From: an uncultured Clostridia bacterium
Lineage (GTDB): Bacteria > Bacillota > Clostridia > Oscillospirales > Acutalibacteraceae
NCBI GenBank assembly: GCA_947628665.1
Contig: CANRAU010000001.1
Location: 62,001-126,000, forward strand
Direction: 5' to 3'
Length of the DNA: 64,000 nt
Positions 58,041 through 64,000 of the stretch are shown here, in pieces. A program made the position numbers and the translations under genes. The notes beneath the pieces are model-generated. The model did no database searches, was not told the origin of the DNA, and saw nothing but the letters and a program-made list of their open reading frames with translations. How positions within the stretch are numbered: the stretch's first letter is position 1; every line of letters starts with the position of its first letter.

Positions 58041-59228
58041 ATGACTTTTCAGGAAATCAAGCAAACCGCAGATACTTATTTCATGCCCACCTATGCGCGT
58101 TTTCCCGTTGCGCTCGAACGCGGCGAAAACGCCACCTATTGGGACAGCGAGGGCAAAACCTATATTGATTTTACAGCGGGCATCGGCGTAAACAGCCTCG
58201 GCACGAACGACGCCGGATGGAAAGCCGCCGTAACGGCGCAGCTTGACCGCTTACAGCATACGTCGAATCTCTATTACAACGAAACCGCAGCGTCTGCCGC
58301 GAAGCTGCTTTGCGAAAGATCGGGCTTTGCAAAAGTCCTGTTCTGCAATTCGGGCGCGGAAGCCAACGAATGCGCCATCAAGCTCGCGCGCAAATACAGC
58401 TTCGACAAATACGGCGAGGGGCGTTACAACATCGTTACGCTGCAAAACTCTTTCCACGGCAGAACCATGGCGACGATCACCGCAACGGGGCAGGCACATT
58501 ACCACACCTATTTTGCCCCGTTTTTGGAGGGCTTTCGCTATGCCGAATCGGGCGATCTTGCCGCGCTTTCCGAGCTGCTCGACGGTACGGTCTGCGCGGT
58601 GCTGGTGGAGGTCGTCCAAGGCGAGGGCGGCGTGCTGCTCACCGACCCCGACTATTTGCGCGCGGTGCGCGGCCTTTGTGAACAGCAGGACATTCTGCTG
58701 ATTTTTGACGAGGTACAGACAGGGATAGGCAGAACAGGCCGCCTGTTTGCTTATGAAACAATCGGTGTAAAGTCGGACATCTTGACAGCGGCAAAGGGGA
58801 TCGCCGGCGGGCTGCCCATGGGCGCGTGCCTGTGTACCAAAGCGCTCGGCGGCACGTTAACGGCGGGTACGCACGGAACGACCTTCGGCGGCAATCCCGT
58901 GGCGTGCGCGGGGGCTTTGGAGGTACTTCGGCGTATGGACGACGCGTTTTTGGAGCGCGTCCGCCAAAAAGGCGAAGCCATTCGCAGCCGCCTTTCGACC
59001 TTCCGGGGCTTAGAAAACGTCCGTGGGCTGGGGCTGATGATCGGAGCGGATCTGCGCGAAAAAACCGCGTCGCAGGTCGCGAATCGCTGCTGCGAAGAGG
59101 GGCTTTTGGTGCTGACGGCGAAATCCGCGCTTCGGCTGCTGCCGCCGCTGACGATCACCGACGCGGAGATCGAAAAGGGTCTTGCCATTTTGGAACGTGT
59201 CCTTTTAGAGAAGGGAGAAGAACAATGA
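58041..59228 (+). CDS. argD: Acetylornithine aminotransferase
   Basis: A 395-residue class III PLP aminotransferase. FCNSGAEANECAIKLAR binds PLP phosphate, IFDEVQTGIGRTG is the PLP ring site, and the Schiff-base lysine lies in ILTAAKGIAGGLPMGA. ATG at 58041 follows GAAGAAGGAGCTTT, and its stop overlaps argF. Confidence 0.96.
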   Translation: MTFQEIKQTADTYFMPTYARFPVALERGENATYWDSEGKTYIDFTAGIGVNSLGTNDAGWKAAVTAQLDRLQHTSNLYYNETAASAAKLLCERSGFAKVLFCNSGAEANECAIKLARKYSFDKYGEGRYNIVTLQNSFHGRTMATITATGQAHYHTYFAPFLEGFRYAESGDLAALSELLDGTVCAVLVEVVQGEGGVLLTDPDYLRAVRGLCEQQDILLIFDEVQTGIGRTGRLFAYETIGVKSDILTAAKGIAGGLPMGACLCTKALGGTLTAGTHGTTFGGNPVACAGALEVLRRMDDAFLERVRQKGEAIRSRLSTFRGLENVRGLGLMIGADLREKTASQVANRCCEEGLLVLTAKSALRLLPPLTITDAEIEKGLAILERVLLEKGEEQ

Positions 59229-60133
59229 AGCATTTACTCAGCTTGTTGACGACCACCCCGCAGGAAATTTCCGAGCTTTTGAACTTGGCCGATCAACTGA
59301 AATACGAAAATAAGAACGGCATTTCCCACAAACGCCTGAAAGGGCAGACGTTGGGGATGATTTTTCAGAAATCCTCCACACGGACGCGCGTATCCTTTGA
59401 AACGGGTATGTACCAGCTCGGCGGGCAGGCACTTTTCTTGTCCAGCCGCGATTTGCAGATCGGGCGCGGCGAGCCGATCGAGGACACCGCCCGCGTGCTT
59501 TCGCGCTATCTCGACGGCATTATGATCCGCACCTTCGCGCAAAGCGAGGTGGAGAATCTCGCAAAATACGGTTCGATCCCGATCATCAACGGACTGACCG
59601 ATTTTTGTCACCCCTGCCAGGTGCTTGCCGACCTTTTGACGGTTCGCGAGTATAAAGGCCATTTGGACGGCTTGAAGCTGTGCTACATCGGCGACGGCAA
59701 CAATATGGCCAACTCTCTGATCGTGGGCGGCTTGAAAACGGGGATGCGCGTATCGGTCGCCTGCCCCGAAGGGTACGACCCCGATAAACAGGTACTTACC
59801 TTTGCAAAACCGTATCAGGGCTTCCGCCTTTTGAGAGACCCGATGGAGGCCGCTGCCGACGCGGATGTGATCTTTACCGACGTTTGGGCGTCCATGGGGC
59901 AGGAGGAAGAAGCCGCCGAACGCCGCAAGGTGTTCGAGGGCGTTTATCAGGTCAACAAAAAGCTGCTTTCCGTTGCGAACAGCGGCTGCATGGTACAGCA
60001 CTGCCTGCCCGCACACCGCGGCGAGGAGATCACCGCCGACGTATTTGAATCGCACGCGCAGGAGATTTTCGACGAAGCGGAAAACCGTCTCCATGCGCAA
60101 AAGGCCGTTATGGTCACGTTGATGGAACGATGA
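59225..60133 (+). CDS. argF: Ornithine carbamoyltransferase
   Basis: A 302-residue transcarbamylase that makes citrulline. SSTRTRVSFE (residues 50-59) binds carbamoyl phosphate, FCHPCQVLADL has the second His, and HCLPAHRGEEI contains the catalytic Cys. The start overlaps the stop of argD (ATGA). Last functional gene of the operon. Confidence 0.96.
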   Translation: MKHLLSLLTTTPQEISELLNLADQLKYENKNGISHKRLKGQTLGMIFQKSSTRTRVSFETGMYQLGGQALFLSSRDLQIGRGEPIEDTARVLSRYLDGIMIRTFAQSEVENLAKYGSIPIINGLTDFCHPCQVLADLLTVREYKGHLDGLKLCYIGDGNNMANSLIVGGLKTGMRVSVACPEGYDPDKQVLTFAKPYQGFRLLRDPMEAAADADVIFTDVWASMGQEEEAAERRKVFEGVYQVNKKLLSVANSGCMVQHCLPAHRGEEITADVFESHAQEIFDEAENRLHAQKAVMVTLMER

Positions 60134-60267
60134 AAATGCAATTTACCGACGTTGACGGCGGCAACACCTTCGACTGGGGACAAAGCGCGCAGGCGTATGC
60201 AAAATACGGGAATATTTATCCGATTGAATGTTCCAAGACAGCGCCCGCTGACCGTAAAGGCACATAA
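60130..60267 (+). pseudogene. N-terminal remnant of a methyltransferase-like gene
   Basis: A 45-codon frame overlaps the argF stop by four bases. It encodes MKMQFTDVDGGNTFDWGQSA, then QAYAKYGNIYPIE, which resembles the opening of clostridial class I SAM-dependent methyltransferases (FDWG...YAKYRDIYP). The reading frame then ends and no methyl-donor motif follows before the terminator. I infer that an ancestral last gene was lost here by deletion. Confidence 0.6.
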
Positions 60268-60293
60268 AAAAGAACATATGAAAGCATAAAAAA

Positions 60294-60337
60294 GTCCTTC
60301 CACGGCAGTTTTCCTGCTGCGGAAGGACGTTTCTTTT
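60294..60337. terminator. Terminator of the arg operon and proC
   Basis: GTCCTTCC and GGAAGGAC with inner CGGCAG/CTGCTG form a stem with T-run GTTTCTTTT, between convergent genes. Confidence 0.8.
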
Positions 60338-60353
60338 GCCGCCGAACGGACGG

Positions 60354-61151
60354 TCAGATTCTTTTGTCTTTCTCCAAAGCGGCGTCTACCGCGCGGGCGA
60401 TCGCCGCGTCGAACGCATCCGCCTGCAAAGAGGCGACGCCCTCAATGGTCGTGCCGCCGGGGGAGCATACGCGATCGACCAGCTCCCACGGATGCACATC
60501 GTTTTCCAAAACCTGTTTGGCGCTGCCATACAGAACCTGTGCGGCAATGCGCAGCGCGTCCGCCTTGGAAAGCCCGTTTTTCACGCCCGCACGCGCGAGT
60601 GCGTCCATAAACATATAGCAAAACGCGGGAGAGCAGCCCGACAGCACGCCGAACAGCGGGAAATCCGCCTCCGGCAAGGCCATCACCTTGCCGAATGCGC
60701 CGCACAGGCGTTCGGCAAGCGCTTTGTGCGCGGCGGTGACCTGCGCGTTGCAACAATAGGCGCTCATAGCCTCGCCGACCGTTGCATTGATGTTCGGCAT
60801 GACACGGATCACGGCCGCGTCATAGCTTAAAAGCCCGCCTATGTACGAAAGCGTTTTGCCTGCGGCAATCGAGATCAACAGCGGATTTTTTCGCGCAAGG
60901 CAAGGCGAGATCGCGGGCAGGAGGGAGGCGAGCGTATTCGGCTTCACCGCGAGTACAATCGCGTCCGCAGCATCGATCAGTTCCTCTGCGCTTTTTGCGG
61001 CGGTGATGTGCAGCTGATCGGCGAGCGCGTCGGCCTTTGCGGCGTCCACATCATACGCAAGCAGCGTTTCCGGCGCAAACGCGCCCGACCCGACAGCGCC
61101 GCGCAGCATGGCACAGGCCATATTGCCCGCGCCGATAAATCCGATTTTCAT
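60354..61151 (-). CDS. proC: Pyrroline-5-carboxylate reductase
   Basis: A 265-residue reductase, the last step to proline. The Rossmann motif is KIGFIGAGNMACAM, and RVMPNINATVGEAMSAY and GCSPAFCYMFMDALARAGVKNGL are conserved. I start at the second ATG (61151), where family members begin; an ATG at 61160 adds three residues. Glutamate-derived proline and arginine synthesis thus lie side by side. Confidence 0.94.
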   Translation of the reverse strand: MKIGFIGAGNMACAMLRGAVGSGAFAPETLLAYDVDAAKADALADQLHITAAKSAEELIDAADAIVLAVKPNTLASLLPAISPCLARKNPLLISIAAGKTLSYIGGLLSYDAAVIRVMPNINATVGEAMSAYCCNAQVTAAHKALAERLCGAFGKVMALPEADFPLFGVLSGCSPAFCYMFMDALARAGVKNGLSKADALRIAAQVLYGSAKQVLENDVHPWELVDRVCSPGGTTIEGVASLQADAFDAAIARAVDAALEKDKRI

Positions 61152-61183
61152 ATAGGTCATCTCTTATCCGTAGGAAATCCGTA

Positions 61184-61681
61184 TTATTCTGCGGCGGCTG
61201 CTTCCGTATTCGCAGAAATATCCGAAGTGCAGTGCGGACACTTGGTCGCGGCGATGTCGATCTCCGATTTGCAGTAGGGGCAGATCTTGGTCGTCGGTGC
61301 AGCGACTTCTTCCTCTTTTTCCGCCTTCTTGAATTTGCTCGAAACGCTGTTCAGGAACTTAATGATCAGGAAGATCACAAACGCCATGATCAGGAAGTTG
61401 ATGATCGCGCTGATGAACGCGCCGTAATTGAGTGTCGCGACGCCTGCCTCGGCCGCTTCGGCGGCAGTTGCGAATTCACCCTCGCCGAGTACGACGAACC
61501 AGTTGTTGAAATCCAAACCGCCCGTAATGAGACTGATGACCGGCATGACGACGTCGTTGACCAAAGAATTGACGATGCTTTGGAACGCGCCGCCGATGAT
61601 CACGCCGACGGCGAGATCAATAACGTTGCCCCGCATGATAAATGTTTTGAATTCGGCCATAAAGCCTTTGCCTTTTGCCAT
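61184..61681 (-). CDS. mscL: Large-conductance mechanosensitive channel with zinc ribbon
   Basis: A 165-residue MscL. Residues 1-115 are the channel: FKTFIMRGNVIDLAVGVIIGGAF for TM1 and the FINFLIMAFVIFLIIKFLN-type TM2 (SAIINFLIMAFVIFLIIKFL). A cytoplasmic tail carries two CxxC pairs (Cys134, Cys137, Cys148, Cys151), a zinc ribbon that many shorter MscLs lack. It opens on membrane stretch and protects against osmotic downshock. AAAAGGGGTAAAAAC precedes the start. Confidence 0.93.
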   Translation of the reverse strand: MAKGKGFMAEFKTFIMRGNVIDLAVGVIIGGAFQSIVNSLVNDVVMPVISLITGGLDFNNWFVVLGEGEFATAAEAAEAGVATLNYGAFISAIINFLIMAFVIFLIIKFLNSVSSKFKKAEKEEEVAAPTTKICPYCKSEIDIAATKCPHCTSDISANTEAAAAE

Positions 61682-61746
61682 GTTTTTACCCCTTTTCGTT
61701 TAATTTGAACAGGAACATGTCCAGTATAGCATAATTTCCCCAAAAA

Positions 61747-62625
61747 TCAAACCCCAAAAAGGTCGAATTCGGGGATAAACGCGGTGTCTGCCGCTGTGCG
61801 CTCCTGCATGAAGCCGTTGGTCAGCCCCAAATCAAAAAAAGCGTCCACCGTTCGCCGATATTCCGCCGTCGTCAAACGGCGGTTCAGCTCTTTGTACGGG
61901 TAGGTTCTGCCGCAGGGCGTGTATTGGCTCATCAGGCTTACATAGGTCTCCTTCGGCAGATTTTCCCGAATCCACCGAAGCACGGCGATTGTTTGCCGCG
62001 TGTTTTTCGGAAGCACCAAATGCCGGATCAGCAGCCCGCGCCGCATTTTGCCGTCGCGGATTTCATCGGTTTCGGTCTGCCGCCGCATTTCCAAAATCGC
62101 CGCTTTGGCGACCTCGGGGTAATCCGCCGCCGCGCTGTATTTCCGCGCGGTTTCGCTGTCAAAATACTTGAAATCGGGCAGATATACATCCACAAGCCCT
62201 TCGAGTGTGCGCAGCGATTCCACGCAGTCATACCCGCCGGAATTGTACACCACGGGAATGTGCGGCTTGTATCGCCGCAGAGCGTCCGCGAGAAAGGGAA
62301 CAAAATGCGTGGGGTTGACCAAATTGATATTTTCCGCGCCCTGCGCCTCTAAGGACTGCATGATTTCGATGAACCGCTCCAAGGAGACGGGCTTTCCGAA
62401 ATTGCCGTGGCTGATTTCCATATTTTGGCAGAATTTGCAGCGCAGCGAACAGCCCGAAAAGAAGATCGCGCCCGACCCGCTTTTGCCGCTGATGACGGGT
62501 TCCTCCCAGAAATGCAGACCCGCACGGGCAAGCACGGCGTTGTAGGGCATTTGGCAAAAGCCCGCAGACGGCTCGTTTTCGATCCTCTGCACCCCGCAGC
62601 GCCGCGGACAAGCGGTGCAGATCAT
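61747..62625 (-). CDS. Radical SAM protein, PflA/PflX-like
   Basis: A 292-residue protein. It opens with CTACPRRCGV and has the radical SAM cluster site in GCSLRCKFCQN (CxxxCxxC), followed by NLVNPTHFVPFL and YNSGGY. This fits the PflX-like group, related to pyruvate-formate-lyase activating enzymes but without known partner. The start overlaps the stop of prfB (ATGA), so the two are co-translated. Confidence 0.85.
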   Translation of the reverse strand: MICTACPRRCGVQRIENEPSAGFCQMPYNAVLARAGLHFWEEPVISGKSGSGAIFFSGCSLRCKFCQNMEISHGNFGKPVSLERFIEIMQSLEAQGAENINLVNPTHFVPFLADALRRYKPHIPVVYNSGGYDCVESLRTLEGLVDVYLPDFKYFDSETARKYSAAADYPEVAKAAILEMRRQTETDEIRDGKMRRGLLIRHLVLPKNTRQTIAVLRWIRENLPKETYVSLMSQYTPCGRTYPYKELNRRLTTAEYRRTVDAFFDLGLTNGFMQERTAADTAFIPEFDLFGV

Positions 62626-63743
62626 GTCGCGGACAGTCTCTTTTGGGATTCCGCTTTGAGATAGGCGTTGATGAAGCCGTCCAAATCGCCGTCCATAACG
62701 CTTGCGATATTGCCCGATTCAAAGTTCGTGCGATGATCCTTGACCATTTGATACGGCATGAACACATAGGAGCGGATCTGACTGCCCCATGCGATCTCTT
62801 TTTGGTCGCCTTTAATATCAGAAATTTTTTCGAGATGCTCGCGTTCCTTGATCTCGATGAGCTTGGATTTGAGCATGCGCATGGCGACTTCGCGGTTTTG
62901 GTGCTGACTGCGCTCCACCTGACAGGAGACGACGATGCCTGTGGGCAAATGCGTCAGGCGCACGGCGGAGGACGTCTTGTTGACCTTTTGCCCGCCCGCG
63001 CCGCTGGCACGGTAGACGTCCATTTTAATGTCCTCTGGAGCGATCTCCACTTCAATGGTATCGTCGATCTCGGGCATGACCTCCAAAGATGCAAACGACG
63101 TGTGGCGGCGACCCTCCGAATCGAAGGGGGAGACGCGCACCAAACGGTGGATGCCGGTTTCGCTCTTCAAAAAGCCGTAGGCGTTTTCGCCCTCGATCAA
63201 AAGGCTGGCGGATTTCAAGCCCGCTTCGTCGCCGTCGAGATAGTCGAGCGTGGAGACCTTATAGCCGTGCCGTTCGCCCCAGCGGTTGTACATCCGGAAC
63301 AGCATTTGCGCCCAGTCCTGCGCCTCCGTGCCGCCCGCGCCCGCGTGGAAGGTCAAAATCGCGTTTTTGCTGTCGTATTCCCCCGACAGCAGGGTCGTCA
63401 GCGTCATGGTGTCGAGTTCCCGCTCGAAGGCGGAGGCGTTTTCCTCGCACTCGGGCAAAAGCTCCAAATCGCCCTCCTCGTCGGCAAGCTCGATCATCAC
63501 CAGCGCGTCGTCGTAATCGCCGCAGAGCTTTTCATAGGCGGCAACCTTTGCCTTTAAGGCGCTTGTACGTTTGAGCACCGCCTGCGAGGTTTTGAGATCG
63601 TCCCAAAAGCCCGCTTCGGCGGACTGCGCTTCCAACGCCTTGATCTCCTGCTTCATGTTGTCAAGGCCGAGCGCTTCCGCCAAGTCTTTCAACGCCTTCT
63701 CATGCCCTAAAAGCCGCAGTCGTAATTCTTCAAATTGTAGCAT
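62622..63743 (-). CDS. prfB: Peptide chain release factor 2, no programmed frameshift
   Basis: A 373-residue RF2 that ends translation at UGA and UAA. SPF in RVSPFDSEGRR recognises the stop codon, and SGAGGQKVNKTSS holds the catalytic GGQ. The region that in most bacteria requires a +1 shift at CUU-UGA-C reads here CTT-GAC (63660-63668, codons Leu27-Asp28) in a single frame. ATG at 63743 follows AAAGGAATTTTGCAT; a TTG at 63749 is less likely. Confidence 0.96.
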   Translation of the reverse strand: MLQFEELRLRLLGHEKALKDLAEALGLDNMKQEIKALEAQSAEAGFWDDLKTSQAVLKRTSALKAKVAAYEKLCGDYDDALVMIELADEEGDLELLPECEENASAFERELDTMTLTTLLSGEYDSKNAILTFHAGAGGTEAQDWAQMLFRMYNRWGERHGYKVSTLDYLDGDEAGLKSASLLIEGENAYGFLKSETGIHRLVRVSPFDSEGRRHTSFASLEVMPEIDDTIEVEIAPEDIKMDVYRASGAGGQKVNKTSSAVRLTHLPTGIVVSCQVERSQHQNREVAMRMLKSKLIEIKEREHLEKISDIKGDQKEIAWGSQIRSYVFMPYQMVKDHRTNFESGNIASVMDGDLDGFINAYLKAESQKRLSAT

Positions 63744-63828
63744 ATGCAAAATTCCTTTACCGAAAATCGGTTTTCACCGTAAATAGTATGCCTCTGTGCA
63801 TTTTGAAAATATGCAATGCCAAAGCCGG

Positions 63829-64000
63829 CTACTTGAGACAGGGGATCAGCTTTTCAGCCACGATTTTGAAGCCATGGGCGTTCAAATGCAGCCCGTCGAA
63901 GCTATATTCCTGCGAGAGCCGCCCTTTCTTGTCGGAAAGCGCGTCCGTTAAGTCCAGCCAATACGCGCCGAGATCCGTGGCGATCGTATGCAAAAACTCG
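63829..64000 (-). CDS. SGNH/GDSL hydrolase, C-terminal end (partial)
   Basis: The last 57 codons of a gene that runs off the window edge. YSFDGLHLNAHGFKIVAEKL has the DxxH pair (Asp and His of the triad) and the following NAHGF of GDSL/SGNH esterases. The nucleophile Ser and oxyanion blocks are not in the window. Confidence 0.85.
   Translation of the reverse strand, partial: EFLHTIATDLGAYWLDLTDALSDKKGRLSQEYSFDGLHLNAHGFKIVAEKLIPCLK

Overview
The window reads as ordinary chromosome from an anaerobic, low-to-moderate GC Gram-positive bacterium of the class Clostridia, most likely an Oscillospirales/Ruminococcaceae-type gut organism. The pointers are a T-box leader on leuA, the rpsF-ssb-rpsR operon, a BlaI/BlaR-type pair, a KtrAB-type potassium system, several ferredoxin-type Fe-S proteins, TTG/GTG starts with strong GGAGG ribosome sites, and Clostridia-style proteins (DUF5058, DHHW, CFI-box). 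The placement is inferred from protein character, not from a marker-gene comparison.

Layout. 0-7.6 kb: nitroreductase-like protein, HAD hydrolase, DUF2726/CFI-box protein, AraC regulator, RmuC and a GH3 beta-glucosidase. 7.6-8.15 kb: a palindrome-rich non-coding element between two copies of one hairpin. 8.15-16.1 kb: secA, a lipoprotein-like unknown, a two-gene membrane operon with a DUF5058 protein, citrate synthase and an Fe-S aldo/keto reductase. 16.2-19.5 kb: T-box(Leu)-leuA-leuB. 19.5-29.9 kb: Fe-S protein plus cupin, ktrAB, MATE, ZIP transporter, GH5 glucanase, and a BlaI-M56 sensor-membrane protein operon with two clear BlaI operators. 29.9-31.5 kb: a repeat-rich stretch with a PH-like membrane protein, a candidate small RNA and two identical 191-bp tandem units abutting tRNA-Ser(CGA). 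31.9-39.6 kb: DHHW protein, phosphoesterase, D,D-carboxypeptidase, MATE, and a three-domain AMP ligase/ACP/acyltransferase. 39.8-43.8 kb: a clearly AT-richer accessory island holding GNAT, DUF4037 and DinB-like genes, and divergent to them a complete DarT-DarG DNA ADP-ribosylation toxin-antitoxin pair. 44-51.9 kb: MFS, azlCD, glnA, an SH3/C39 secreted protein, rpsF-ssb-rpsR and an AraC regulator. 52-60.3 kb: a complete argGHCJBDF operon behind an array of ArgR boxes, ending in a remnant of a methyltransferase gene. 60.3-64 kb: proC, mscL with a zinc ribbon, a radical SAM protein, prfB without its usual programmed frameshift, and the 3' end of an SGNH hydrolase.

How it works together. Amino-acid supply dominates: citrate synthase provides the carbon route towards glutamate, glnA fixes ammonia, argGHCJBDF makes arginine, proC makes proline, leuA/leuB make leucine and azlCD probably exports branched-chain amino acids. 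The most system-like accessory element is darTG: DarT modifies thymidine in single-stranded DNA and DarG removes the mark, a pair known from other bacteria as toxin-antitoxin and anti-phage defence. The least explained elements are the tRNA-Ser-derived tandem repeat, the candidate small RNA beside it, the palindrome cluster before secA, and a 21-bp perfect palindrome on the ligase promoter.
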